Part shown: positions 20,407 to 37,580 of the stretch, piece after piece
How positions within the stretch are numbered: position 1 is the stretch's first letter
Layout: each line of letters begins with the position of its first letter
Source: Micractinium sp. NFX-FRZ
Lineage: Eukaryota; Chlorophyta; Trebouxiophyceae; Chlorellales; Chlorellaceae
Assembly: GCA_029339195.1 (NCBI GenBank)
Contig: JAPTJF010000242.1
Span: forward strand, 27,230-91,229
DNA length: 64,000 bases
Direction: 5' to 3'
The notes under the pieces: model-generated
Seen by the model: the letters and a program-made list of their open reading frames with translations, nothing else
Databases searched by the model: none
What the model was told of the DNA's origin: nothing
Translations under genes and position numbers: made by a program

Positions 20407-23400
20407 CTACCGTGCGCTGCGCGACGCCTCGCCATCGTGCGCCGGCCCCGTGCCGTTGCCCAGTTCATCCAGGCTGCGCGCTGGGAAGGGCCGGGCCTTG
20501 TCGAAATCCACTCGGTACACCCGGGCGGCCGCCAGCACCTGCTCGGGGAGCTCCTCGGGGCGGTTGCCTGCGGGGGCAGAACAGCAAACAAGCCAGCTGA
20601 ACACAATGACTTGCGGTGACAAAAGCACCCTCAGTTGTGACCTGGCTCCTACCCAGTGTGCCTACAGCCGCACAGGCTTTAGAAGTATGGGTGAGAGCGT
20701 TAGGGGAGCAGGCAGACGGGGCGCTCAGCACCCGGGGAGGTAGGCGGGCACGGTGCATGCACGCCGACGGGAGCACATGCATGCTTGTTATTTTGAGGCA
20801 CCCTGTGCTGCCCCCACCGAGACTGCTGCCAGCCAAGGCGGCTTCTCAAGAGAGCCACAGCAGCCAGGCACTGATAATGACAAGGTTAAACAGCTGTTGC
20901 GCACCCTGCACCACAAACGCGTTCTCAAACACCACGGGCGCCAGGCGGTGAATAAAGCCGTGGAAGGCCTTGCGCGCGATGAAGGCATAGTTGTGGATGT
21001 CCAGGTCAATCTCCAGGTAGTTGGTGCCTGCTGTGCATGGCAAGGCAACGGGGGCAGCAGGCAGGGGCATGCGCGGTGCGTAGCAGCAGGGGGACGGCCA
21101 CAGGCGAATGCATGGAGTGGAAGCTATGGTGCGGCGAGCACTGTGAGGGAGGCAAGGGTGTGGCTCTCCGATGGGCAGCGCCCGAGGGTTACGGGGACAA
21201 CGAGGGCAGGGGCACACAGAGAGGGTATGGCTGGGCATGCCCAAGCCAAGCGTACGGTGGTTGGTGTCTGCAAGACCGGAATGCACAGCGCACACCACAT
21301 CGTGACGTGCACAGCCGTGCAAGCGGGGCGCGCGCCCGCATCTGCACTGTGCTGCTCGCAGCACACGCATGGCAGTGTGACAAAGAGGACTTGCCAGGGT
21401 GCAGCAGCGCTGCGCCCCAGCACAGGCAGCCAGCCCACCTGTGTAGAAGCGGTGCTGCGGGCGCGTGAGCAGCGGCTTGTCATGATAATTGGTCAGCAAG
21501 CGGTGCTCGTAGCCTGCGGGATGGGGGCACGTGGTGGCACAGCTCAGGGACGAGAGGTGGCACCGCTCAGGGACGAGAGGTGGCACAGCTCAGGGACGAG
21601 AGGTGGCACAGCTCAGAAAGGGTGGCGGTATGGCCACGGTGACAACTCGACGCCTGAGACCACCCGACCGCACGCACACACCTCTTGTATACAAAGATGT
21701 ATGAAAGATGCACCCAACGCCACCCCACCCCAAACAACTATAAAGCTTCTTTCCCCACCCCATGACTGCGTTGTTGCACCGCCCCACCCACCCGTCAGGG
21801 GCCCCTTCTCCGCCCATTCCGCAATGTTGGTGACGCGCGGGACGAGCTTGAAGCGGTCGCGGGTGGGGGTGCCGTCAAACTCGCGCTTGTTGTTCATGAA
21901 GCGCTGCACCAGCGCCAGCGCCGCCTTGTTGTCCACCTGTGCACACGAGGGAAGGGAAAGGTCAGGGTGTGAACATGACGGCGGCAGACATGGCATGCGG
22001 GGGCTGGCCAGCGGGGCACTCCAAGTGCGTCTGCTGGGCTGCCGCGCCACCGCTGCCAGGCTGGCGGTTGCCCACCTGGCTGGGCTCCCAGCCCTCGGGC
22101 AGGGCAAAGTAGTAGACCAAGCTGTGCCCATGCCCATCCGTGGGCCCAAACAGGGTTGCCTGCAGAAGGGGGGAGCAGGGCGGGCAGAGAGGTGAGCATG
22201 GGCGCAGCGTGCGGCTTGTACGGCAGCCGGGGAGCCTGCCAAATAACGACGTGCTGCCACCTGGCATTGACTGCTGCACAGCCGCCCCCGGCCCACCCAC
22301 ACCCTGCAGCCTTGCACGCAGCAAACCCGCCGGCTCTCCAGACTCTCCAGTGCCAGTTCGGCGCAGCACGGTCCGGTGCAGCCACAGCACAGCGCAGCGC
22401 AGCACAGCGCAGCGCGGCCACCCACCGGGTACCAGGGCAGCTGCAGGTTGATGATGAGCAGCGGCGGCAGCTGCTGGTCGGGGGGGAGGGCCAGAGCCTC
22501 GGGACCTAACCGCGGCGCCTCTGGTAGCTGCAGCGGGGCGACAGGCAGGCAGGAGCAGTGGCGGGGCATGTGGTGAACGGGGGAGGAGGCCCAGCAACCT
22601 GTGGAATTGGCCGTGATGGTGAGCTGCAGCATAGAGCCATGGTCGCCGCACAAAGCCAGCGCACGGCCACGTGCCGCAATCCAATCTGCCCAGACGTCAC
22701 ACCCTCTGGCCAGCCCAAACACTTGCTCTTGGCCCTCCCCGCTGCCTGCCCGCTCCCCTCCCCCTCCATACCCCCATGGGCCCCACCTGCCCCCTCAGCC
22801 ACCTCCTGCCCCCCGCCCACATCCCCCCCTCACCCACCTGCACATGCTGCGCTATGTGGAAGAGCTTGAAGTCAAAGGTGTACACGTCCACACCCACCAG
22901 CCTGCAGCAGTTGACACAGATATCCAACTCAGCACATGAAAACGCCGTGGCTCTCTCCCCTCTTGCATTGCAGCATCCTGATGCTCCGCCCACGCTGCCC
23001 GGCTGACCCATGCCACGGCGGCCTTCCGCTGCCTGCAGCCCGCCCTTGCAGCAGCCCCCGCCTGTACCGTAGATGATGCGGGGCCCGCTGTCTCCCTCCT
23101 TGTCCTCCCTGCGCATGTACTTGTGGCCGCACACCTCACCCACGGCAGTGCCGTTAGCCTTTGGCCACCTTTGCCATCATCCTCCCCGGCAGCCGCCCCT
23201 CTGCCCACCCACCCATGCACCCACCCACCTGTAGATGCAGGGCCCGCTGCTCTCCTTGACCTTGCTGCGCATGTAGTTGTGGCTGCGCACTTGGAAGCAC
23301 GACCCCTCCGCTGGCTCCCAGGCCGCCGCCGTCCGCTCCGCCCCCTCCTCCGACGTTTTGCGCTGCACGGCAGGCAAGGGCAGGGCAGGGCGGGGCGGGG

Positions 23401-25643
23401 CAGCCGTAAGGACGCTGGTGGGCAGGACGCAGGGGGCGGTGCAGAGGGAGGGGTGGTGCAGAGTGAGTTTGGTGGGCAGCGAAATGTGCGTGCGCACGGG
23501 CGGGTAAGCTTTTGATTGTGCGGTGCAGGGGCGCGGGTTTGGATGGGCTAAGGCCAACTGGGCCTGCCAAGAGCTGCGCAATTGGGCCTGCCCACATCTG
23601 CTCGCCCCGCTGCAGTTAAGCTGCACCCCGTGTGCTGGCACTGCCTGCGCCCGCCCCCAACCCACAGCGTGCTTGCGCGGGCTGCTCAGCAGGCGCTGCA
23701 GCAGCGGGAAGCCGGGCTTGCCGCCTGACGACAGCCGTGACATGAGCTTGGCAACCACACCGTGTTCTTCATGCTGCTCATGCTGCTCGTGCTGTGGAAC
23801 ACGCAGCGGGGCCAGGCCCGGGGGAGTGGCAGGCGCCTGCGCGTGGCAGCACCCCGCACCCTCCGCCTCTCCCGCCTGCTCCTGCACACATGACAGGCTG
23901 CCGCTGCTGGAAGGCATCAGCCCAACGTGCTACCTGGCTGGCCAGCTGGCTGGCAGGGTGCATCGACCAACTGGATGGGTGGCAGCCCATGCCAGGGGCT
24001 GACGATTGTCAGTGACAGGTGGTCACATCTGCCAGCCTTTGGCAGGCAGCTGCAGATGCAGTGCCGCAGCCAGTGACGACCCCAACCCCTTGCCCACCCC
24101 ATTGGCGTCCTTGCTATTTTTCAGCGGGTCTGCCCAGACGAGGGCAGCACACACTGCCCTCCCAGCAGCCTGCAGCTGCGGCAGGCTGTGGCTGCCAGCG
24201 GGGCAGCACAGCACAGCAGAGTGCAGGAGCTCCCAGCACAGCAAAGCGCAGCACGGCGCAGCATACCAAACAAACTGCAGCACACCGCAGCATAAAACAG
24301 TGGCACAAGCGCGGCACAGCGCAGCACAGCAGGCGCAGCAGCGCACCCGGAACGAGCTGCCCGCTGCTGGCTTGGAGAGCACGCGGAAGCGCTTGTTGGA
24401 CGACCCCACGTGGCCCGACCCAAAAAGGGGCAGGCAGCCCAGCTTGCCGTCGGACTGCGGTGACGGCACTATCACCTCATCGGGCGACAGAGAGCCCTGC
24501 CAATGCGGAATGCAAGTAGGACGGAGTGCGGGAGAGGGGTCAGCACAGTTTGGTCAGAATGCGAAGGGCGGACCGGAACGAGGGCCAGGACAGGGAGTGC
24601 CAGGACACAGAGCTGCATAGGTGCCGGCGGCACCGAGGCAGGCCGCGCACATACGCCTGCAACCTAGCCAGCCTAGTGCGCCTGGAGAGCACTGTAATAC
24701 AGAGGATACTATGCTGCCACCTGCAGCTGAGCTCAGCCTTGGCCACCATTCAGCGGTGCCGGCCCAGCCGCCCCAGCAGTCACTCACCGGCAGCGGCGAG
24801 GCTGGCGAGCGCGGCGAGAGGGGTGCCACCGAGATCGTGCGCGGCGTCGCCTCCTCGCTGTGCGCCGTGGCCTGCGTCGTCGCCCGCCGCCCCTCCCACC
24901 ACAGCGCTATCCGCTCGAACACGCCGCCCTGCGACTGCTCGCCATCCCCTCCGGGAGACCCCAGCTGGCTGCCGTCCCCCGAGGCCCGGCTGCTGAATGA
25001 GCCAAGCTCCTCCAACGCATCGTGGTACTCAGTGTCACCTGCAGATGAAAACGGTAGGACTTCTTGTTGGGCACAGATACAGTGAGGGCGAAGAGGGATG
25101 ACAAAATGTAGGAAGTGTGCTGTGCTGTGCTGGAGCCAAGAAAACGGTGGTTGTGCCGCCACGGTGGGAGACGGGGGGGCAGGCCAGGCAGGCGGGCGGC
25201 CAGGCAGGCAGGCAGCCCCACGCCTGCTGCAGCAGGCACGTACTGAAGGCTAGACTGGTGCGGTGCGAGACGGGGCTGACGCCATTGCTGTGCGGCCCTC
25301 CTTCACCGTCTGGCAGCGTCACGTGCACCGGCGCTGCAGGCAGGCAGCAGATGGCAAGGGGTCAGGGGAGCGAGCGCCAGATCTGGGCCATGCACTGGCT
25401 GTGCACCCCGACAGCAGCTTGCCACTGCTAGCACACAGGTGGACCCAGTCACTGGAGCAGCCAAGCGCGGGCAGCCAGGCAGGCAAGCAGGCGCAGTCCC
25501 GTACCTAGCCCGTTGGGGCCGGCCTTGGCATGGAGGTGCCGACGCCGTCGACGGCTGCGCCGCTTGCCGCCCTCCCCGCTGCTGCTGGCCGCATCCTTAC
25601 GGCGGCGTGGGACCCAGCAGAACAGGTCTCTGAGCCCAAACAT
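20407..25643 (-). CDS. EDR2-C (DUF1336) domain protein
   Basis: Relative of the C-terminal domain of plant ENHANCED DISEASE RESISTANCE 2, a lipid-associated domain of unclear biochemistry. Thirteen exons: 25643-25505, 25333-25244, 25038-24788, 24496-24347, 23881-23666, 23362-23229, 22901-22838, 22527-22426, 22159-22076, 21936-21792, 21513-21439, 21027-20905, 20567-20407; 577 residues. The N-terminal part is basic then Ser/Gly-rich (RRRKDAASSS; GDTEYHDALEEL). DUF1336 landmarks: SHNYMRSKVKESSGPCIYRLVGVDVYTFDFKLFHIAQH; LPPLLIINLQLPWYP; VQRFMNNKREFD..RFKLVPRVTNIAEW; YLEIDLDIHNYAFIARKAFHGFI; NRPEELPEQVLAA. No START or PH domain is present, as in the short plant members. The true ATG is 25643 because the base before MFGLRD is a TTG codon pair. 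Confidence 0.9.
21532..21616 (+). repeat. 23-base tandem repeat, nearly four units
   Basis: Unit AGGTGGCACAGCTCAGGGACGAG repeats with one mismatch in the second copy, inside an intron of the EDR2-like gene next to exon 11 (21439-21513). Confidence 0.85.
23062..23136 (-). repeat. Decayed copy of EDR2-like exon 6
   Basis: Minus strand would encode CGHKYMRREDKEGDSGPRIIY, parallel to RSHNYMRSKVKESSGPCIY of exon 6, and ends in TACG/GTACAG like the true donor. It lies in the intron directly after exon 6. Confidence 0.8.
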
Positions 25644-26225
25644 GGCCAATGAGGGCTACAGCCACCGAAGCGCGCCAACAGAACGAGGGACGCTTGGCTG
25701 GCGAGAGGGCCCCCGCCCCGAGTCGGCGGCGGCAGCTCCTGCCTCTCCGCCGCTGCCTCCGATTTGCACCGCCGGCTGGCGGTCCACAGATACTAATGAG
25801 CTCGCAGCCAAGGCCCTTGGGCAGTTGTCGTGGTGGTGGAGCCGCTGCCGATCTCTTTCAGAGCGGTCACTGAAGTTGGACGCCTCCCTGGCGCTACCCA
25901 GAGCGGTAGCAGCGACCTCAGAGGCTAGCTGGCGCCATGAGTTGTGCGAGTGTGTTGGCCGAGCTGCTGCTGGACGCTGGGGCTGTCTGGCGCTGCTCTC
26001 GGTGTCCCGACAATGTCGAACAGTGCAAGTAGCGGCGTCTGGAACGCGACTGGGGCTGCCAGAGCCTTCATTCGGCATTTCACGGCGCATTTCCCGGCGC
26101 CTTCTTTGCCGAGGTGCGTCTTGCGAGCAAACTCCCCCATCGGCCGGCCGATCGAAAGCTGAAACCACGATAAGTGTCGTCCAATAGGCAGCGGCACTCC
26201 TACGCAGCAGAGCCAGCCCTCAGCT
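25644..26225. other. Divergent promoter region, EDR2-like and cyclin
   Basis: About 580 bases between two start codons on opposite strands, so both promoters must lie here. Open frames on both strands show no family resemblance. No clear TATA box. Confidence 0.45.
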
Positions 26226-29200
26226 ATGCAGCGCTCCGCCTCGCCTCCCTCGCTGCGGGACGGCCTGCAGCCGGAGCAGATAGCCGCCTTCAAGCGTACA
26301 GCTATCAACACAATCATCGACGCCGGCTTCAAGCTCTCGATGTGAGCGCGCAAGTGGTCCTCTGGCCTGCCGCAGCCCCTGCACGCTGCGTGATGTCAAC
26401 ATGTCGAGGGAGACTCTGCATGCTCAGGGCATGAAGACCCAGCAGACAGGGGCCTGCAAGGGGCTGCTGCTGCCGCCCGCACAACCTGCCGCCTGCTGCC
26501 GCTGCTCCACCCTCCCACCTTCCTTCCTGACCTGCGGCAGGGACCAAGTGGCCATCTACGCCTCCATCTGCTTCCTGCACAAGTTCTATGCCGCAAAGTC
26601 GTTCGTGCGCAACGACCCGTTTGTGAGCGGGACTGGGGCAGTGCCTCTCTTGTTGTGTTGCGTTGCGTGGCACACCTGTTTATGTGCTCTTCTGGTGGCA
26701 AAGGGCAGTGTGCCCGCCAAGCAGGGGCACAAGGTTACTACACTCAAGGACGCATGTTGCCGGTCTCCCAGGAGCCCTCACACTCCCTGGCGCACACAGC
26801 TGCACACGGCCCCGCTGTAGCACCCGCCCACCCGCGCACCATTCGCAGCCACAGCCCGTTACCTACCCCAGTCGCTGCCTCTCTGCCCCCGCACTGCAGC
26901 TTTGTGAGCCCGCCCTGCCTGCCCTGTACCTACGGGGCAGGTGGGTATGTTGCCCTATAATCCTGTACCCTGCGCGCTTTCACAAGCCCGGCCCCTCCCT
27001 ATGCACCCTGGGCGCTCTCACCTTGCCCCGTCCCCTCCCTCCCATATGCGCAGCTCATGAGCGTAGCCTGCCTGTACTTGGGGGGCAAGGTGGAGGACTC
27101 GCCCAAGAGCGTGAGGGACGTGCTCATGGTCAGCTGCGAGCTGCGGTACGGCATCGAGGCGGCACGGCGCCTGATGTCGGACAAGGTGAGACCGGCGGGG
27201 GCGGGTTGCTGTGGAGTGTGCTGCTGTTGTGTGCTGAGGTGCTTGCCCATGGTGGCCTGCGGGCTGTGATATGGCATAAAGGCGGCGCGTGATGGCAGGC
27301 AAGGCGAGACCGGGGGGGTCGGGCTGCTGGAGTGCGCTGTTGTTGTGTGCTGAGGGCATGCTGAGTGGCACGCAGGGATGGTCTGTTTGACTGTGAGCTG
27401 CGGAATGGCATGGTGGCGGCGCGGCGCGCGACGAGCACACGTATCGCTATTCCCCATCACGCACACCTGTTGCTGTGTCTCCCCCGTCCTTGTGCCTGCA
27501 GGCGCTGTACGAGTCGCTGCGCGAGAAGGTGTTCACCGCAGAGCGGGCGCTGCTGTATGCTCTGGACTTCCTGTTTGGAGTGGAGCATCCCTACCGGGTC
27601 AGGCAGGCGGCTTGGTTTTGAACTTGGGATTTGAACTGGGGTTTTGAAACCTACGTGTGTGCCTGCGTCCTGGGGGATTTGTGCATGCTGTGTTGCAGTG
27701 TGGGGCGGCACATGGCCCTTCTCAAAGGCGCTGCGGCCCCATGCTGGGCATGCTGACCTCATGCTCCACACCCCTCCCCGCCTCCTCATCTCTCCCTGGT
27801 CCCTTGCTCTCTCCACCCCGCCCTCCCCCCCTAAGGCTCTGCAGCCCATGTTTGGCATGCTGACGAGCGAGCCCCTGAAGACATACCGGGAGCAGCTCAA
27901 GGTACGGGACTCACGGAAGGAGCTGCACCTCAACCAGTTTGCGCTCAACTTTGTGAACGACAGGTGGGTGCTGCACGTTTGACTGTGCTGTGTGCTGTGA
28001 ATCACAGCTGTGCCGGGCTGCAGTCAACTGTGTGAACGGCAGGCGGAAACAACAGCTGTGCCGGGCTGCAGTCAAGTGTTTGAACGGCAGGCGGAGCTGC
28101 ACTGGGGTGAGGTGTTGTACAGGAAGGCATGCTGCAGTCAAATGTGTGTGCGGCAGCTGGGCGCAGCACGGTCAACTCTGTGAGCGCCAGCTGCGCCACT
28201 TGTGCGGTCAATGTTTTGGACAACAGGTGTGGTGTGGGGGAGAAGGAGGGGGCAATCACGGTGCCTGGCGGTGCCCAGGACAGTGCTCGATAGGCCTACA
28301 TTGTGCTGCTGCAGTGGGGGCTCGCTGCTCCCGCTGTGCGCTGCGTCCAATGGGCATTCAGATCACTTCATTTACGGACGAATGCAGCAGCGCGTGCCGC
28401 GCCTGGCCGCGCCCCCCCCTTCTCCACTGCCCCCCGCTGTCCCAGCCCGCCCTCCTGCCCACCCCCTGGCTCCCTCCCTCCCCCGCCCCCCATGCCTGCA
28501 GCATCCGCACGGAGGCGTGCCTGTGCTACAGCGGCACACAGATTGCGGTGGCCTGCATCTGGCTCACCATGAAGCTGCTGAAGGAGGACTCGCACATCCT
28601 CACAGGTGGGCCAACCGGCCCGCCTGGGCGAGCTGGGCGGCAGCCACCAGTGGGGTGCAGCAGTGCACGGCTGGACGGAGCAGCGGGCAGGCGTAGCAAT
28701 TGAGGCCACCAGCGCCCCTGCCATCCCCTTGTGTCACTGCCATGCACCCGCCCGGCTGCTCATGCCTCCCTTCCTGGCTCTCCTTCAACAAAACGCATGC
28801 GCAGGGATGGGTGGCAGGCTGCACCCTGCAGCGCTCAACCTGAGCTGCCACTACTTACCCTCCGCCTTTTGTGTCATCCCTCTCTCCACCCCTCCCTCTC
28901 GCCGTCCCCTCCCTGTGCGTGCCTGCAGAGGACGGGCAGCTGTGGTGGGTGGCCCAGGGCGTGCAGGAGCAGCATCTGTTAGGTGAGAACCTGACGCCCT
29001 GCCTGCACTGCCTGCCTCCTGCCTTGCACCCGCCTTGCACCCGACCATAGGTAGCATGCAGGACTTGCTCCACACTGCGCCGCCATGCTGTGCCCGCGCC
29101 GCCCCTGCCACGGCAACACCTGTGTGCACGTGCTCTAGCCTTCTGGCCCTCGCCTCTGTTGCTGTCCCATCCTCGCCGCTTCCCGGTCCCCTACTGCTCG

Positions 29201-29634
29201 TGACCCGGTGCTGTTGCCTCCTTTTGACCATGTGCCTACCTGGCGCCACCTGGCATGCAGGCGTGGAAAGCTTCCTCCAAGAGCTGTACGCCCCAGACCT
29301 GATGGCCTGCTATTCAAATGGCGACCTGGTGCTGCAATCCGCCAAGCTGCTGCCGCCAGACCAGGCGCAAGCGGTAGCGCTAGAGCAGCGGCAGGCGGCG
29401 GCGCAGCAGGCGGCAGCGGCAGCGGCCCTGCCGGCTGACATTGCGGCCGCGAATCGCGAGTCATGGGCGGCAGGCGCGGCGGTGGCGGCGGGAGGCGGCG
29501 CGCCACCGGCGCCCATGCCGCCGCCGCCGGCAGAGCCGCCTGCGCCAGCGCCGCCAGCGGCAGCGGGGAAGAAGCAGGCGGCTGCTGCAGGGGAGAATGA
29601 GTATGATGACTTGTTTGCAGACCTGGAAGGATGA
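26226..29634 (+). CDS. Cyclin T/K-like protein
   Basis: A transcription-type cyclin, the expected partner of a CDK9/CDK12-class kinase that phosphorylates the RNA polymerase II tail. Eight exons: 26226-26341, 26541-26622, 27054-27185, 27502-27597, 27836-27963, 28502-28605, 28929-28982, 29261-29634; 361 residues. First cyclin box: QVAIYASICFLHKFYAAKSF..NDPF, LMSVACLYLGGKVEDSPKSVRDVL, then ERALLYALDFLFGVEHPYR. Second box: LNFVNDSIRTEACLCYSGTQIAVACIWLTMK. The tail is Ala/Gln/Pro-rich (APPAPMPPPPAEPPAPAPP) and ends in DDLFADLEG. Length fits plant cyclin T. Which subclass (T, K or L) is uncertain. Introns 3, 4 and 5 carry decayed copies of the neighbouring exon ends. Confidence 0.9.
27258..27432 (+). 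repeat. Two copies of cyclin exon 3 end plus donor
   Basis: At 27258-27309 and 27386-27432 the sequence repeats the GCTGCGGTACGGCATCGAGG-type end of exon 3 (27140-27185). The first copy also repeats the following GTGAGACCGG and TGCTGTTGTGTGCTGAGG intron bases. Confidence 0.8.
27728..27765 (+). repeat. Decayed copy of cyclin exon 5 start
   Basis: Reads AAGGCGCTGCGGCCCCATGC..GGCATGCTGAC, matching the acceptor and first codons (ALQPMFGMLT) of exon 5 at 27836. It lies in the intron just upstream. Confidence 0.75.
27995..28240 (+). repeat. Array of about five copies of cyclin exon 5 end
   Basis: The true junction AACTTTGTGAACGACAGGTGGG is at 27950-27970. Five decayed relatives follow, each with a GTCAA-TGTGTGAACGGCAGGC-like core at roughly 28020, 28070, 28138, 28168 and 28207. 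The two nearest also share CAGCTGTGCCGGGCTGCAGTCAA upstream. Confidence 0.8.
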
Positions 29635-29683
29635 GTGATGCGGCAAGGTCAGCGTTATTCTTCGTTGACACGCCCTCCTGGAA

Positions 29684-29688
29684 TGTAA
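29684..29688 (+). terminator. TGTAA polyadenylation signal, cyclin
   Basis: TGTAA lies 50 bases after the cyclin stop, within the 310-base gap before the IMPDH start. Confidence 0.65.
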
Positions 29689-29944
29689 CATGATAAGGAG
29701 CCTTCAATTTTAGCATACATTCAAGGTGTTGACAGCATTTGCTTGCTTTGCCCCTGGGCAACCGAACTGGCATACACCTTGCAGCTGCTGCCCACGCCAG
29801 CTCACATCCTGCCGCCAGCGGGCAGTGGTAGGGGGCTCCTGGGCCTGCTGCCGCCCTCTTCCGGTGCATTGCCATCGTCACTGGCACTCCAGCCTCTAGA
29901 GCACCGGCGATAAACCGCGAGGCTCAGCAGAAAGCCCTTTCACT

Positions 29945-35457
<5,513 letters not shown>

Positions 35458-36077
35458 TGTGGCGCTGACGGCACCGATGACGCTGACGTGGCGCTGGGCG
35501 CGGCGTTACCACCTGGCGCCTTCAGGCGTGAGCACCTGTGTGTGCATGCAGCCGCAGGACAGCGAGCGATGGCAGCAAATCACCAATCCAGCCACATACA
35601 CACATGCTAAAGCAGCAAGGAATGGCGCAGCTGCATGCCATGCGCGTGAGCACGACCACACTTTGCACTCCGCATTCTTTCTTCACCTCCATACACCGGT
35701 TTTCAACAGCAGCGGTTGTGTGGCCACACGCATCTATCAACACAGCACAACACAAGCAGGAGGAGGAGGGAGGGAGGGAGGGTGCGGCCTGCCAACTGCT
35801 TGCTGGTACACCCAGCGCTGCCGGCGAGCGCGCCCTGGGCCGCTTGCAGCCGTGTGAGGTGGCGCACTGCCTGTGGATCGCCCGCCTGCCTGCCGCCCGT
35901 ACAGCAGGCAGCTCTACTGGCACCCTGCTGCTGGAGCTCTCCTCCCACCCCTGAAGGCACACCTGTGGGAGGGTGCCCCTCTGGGTGGCGTGCACCCCCT
36001 TACGGAAGGCACCCCTCTCCGAGAGGGCAAGCCCCAGGGGAGGGGACGCTCCTCAAAGGGGTGAGAGCACCCGCCTT
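35458..36077. other. Convergent intergenic region, IMPDH and orphan gene
   Basis: About 620 bases between two stops on opposite strands. It holds GGAGGGAGGGAGGGAGG at about 35763-35782 and CACCCCT/GGGTGCC-type short repeats near 35950-36050. No gene and no TGTAA recognised. Confidence 0.4.
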
Positions 36078-37138
36078 TCAGGGGTTATTGAGGTCTTCAG
36101 GCAGGCCCAGGCCGGGCCCCACCCGCACTGCCGCCTCCCCACTCCCCTCCATCTCCGTCTCCGTCCTCAGCACGCCCAGGTCGCTCTTGTCGCCTGGTTG
36201 ATGGGGAGGGGCAGAGGGGCATGCCGCGTGAGTCGCCTGCCTGGTGGCAAAACTGGTTGAGGCCTTTGGTGATATAACTTTCATGAATAAAAGACGTGAG
36301 AGCTTGCCGGCTGCGCCCTGCGACCTTGCCCTGGATATCGGGGCTCTGTGTGGCTGCCTTCCCACGCCGCAAGTCCCCGCTCCGCCTCTCCCCCCGCCCC
36401 CAGCACTGGCCTTCAATTCAAGTCGAACCGCTAAGGAGTCCTCCCAGCCCTCCCTGTGCCCACGCACACTGCCCTCCCAGCCTCTCTTATCCAAGTCGAC
36501 CGCTTCCTCACCGGGCGCCTCCTGAGCGGAGCTGTACACGTAGGCCACGTTGCTCCTCACGGGAGCCGTGTTGATGTGAGGGGTGGGGGCATCTGCAGGG
36601 AGGCGTGGCGGGCAGCCAGGCACACTTAGCAGGGAGGGGTGGCAGGCAGCCAGGCACACTCAGCAGGAGGGGGCAGGCGGAGGTGGCACCATTCTGAATT
36701 GGCCGTCGTGAGGGAGTTTAAACTTGCATGGGGCGGGAAAGCGGGCTGAGAAAGGCAGGAAGGCAGGCAGGCCTGAGGTCCGGGGTGGCAGGTTGGTTGA
36801 AGGCGGGCGGGCACCCGGGAGAGCTTAGCGGCCGGGTGGTCGTGCTGCACTACCCACAGCCCAGCCCCCGCCATCCTCTCACCTTCGGACTCCTCAGAGG
36901 AGGGCTTGGCCTCTGTGGTAGGCAGGCCTGCAGCAAGAACCAAACACACACACTTTGGGAGGTCAACGAGGAGGGCAGGGCTGCGTCGAAGGGTGGTGAA
37001 GGTGCCAGGCACCTGCGCCCACCAGCACCGCTAAGGTCCCGTAGCTGCCCGCTCACCCAACTCAGCCCCTGCGGTCTCGGCGCCCAGGCTGCCCGGCTGC
37101 TGGGCGCGGCGCTGCTCCTCCTGTTGCGTGGAGTCCAT
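36078..37138 (-). CDS. Orphan acidic protein of 107 residues
   Basis: I do not recognise the family. Four exons with closing phases: 37138-37057, 36927-36883, 36592-36512, 36193-36078. The product starts MDSTQQEEQRRAQQPGSLGA, continues with an acidic Ser/Glu stretch (TTEAKPSSEESEG), then a more ordered block (PTPHINTAPVRSNVAYVYSS) and the tail KSDLGVLRTETEMEGSG ending in LPEDLNNP. It has no membrane segment or signal peptide and looks largely disordered apart from the VRSNVAYVY block, which may be the conserved core. It converges with IMPDH and lies downstream of the queuosine-salvage-like gene on the same strand. Support is splice-site quality and phase agreement only. Confidence 0.55.
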
Positions 37139-37580
37139 CAGGGAGGGCGCGAGGGGTGGGTCCGGCGGAGGCGGGACGCAACCTTGGAGTGAGCGAAGGC
37201 TTACTATAGCGGAGCAGCTGGTTGGGTAGCCTTTAATACAACAAGGAAGCACGTTGAGCATGGTGAGCTCGAGAGAAGCCCGTGTCATGCTATCGCACCG
37301 CACAGCGCACCGCCCATGCGCATGCGCTGCCACCGCTCAAAACAACAAAGCGCTGTGTTACGCCTGCCTGCTCTACAGGCATGCGCCTGCATGTGTCACC
37401 TTCCAAAATTTCCTGCTTGGTGGTGCCGTATCGGCTGAGAATTCCTGCTTGATTGCTTACTCTGCCGCATTGACATGTGCAGGCAGTCTGGGCGTGGTGC
37501 AGGTTCACAGCAGGCCAGCCACCACAAGCGGCCACCTGATCAGGCAGCAAAAACAAACGGGCACTCAAGCCGCCAGCTGG
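37139..37580. other. Intergenic between two minus-strand genes
   Basis: About 440 bases holding the orphan gene's promoter and the 3' UTR of the queuosine-salvage-like gene. Nothing further recognised. Confidence 0.35.

Noticed and set aside
20753..22195. 480-codon plus-strand open frame
   Set aside because: Antisense to DUF1336 exons of the EDR2-like gene; no family resemblance, typical of open antisense frames in GC-rich coding DNA.
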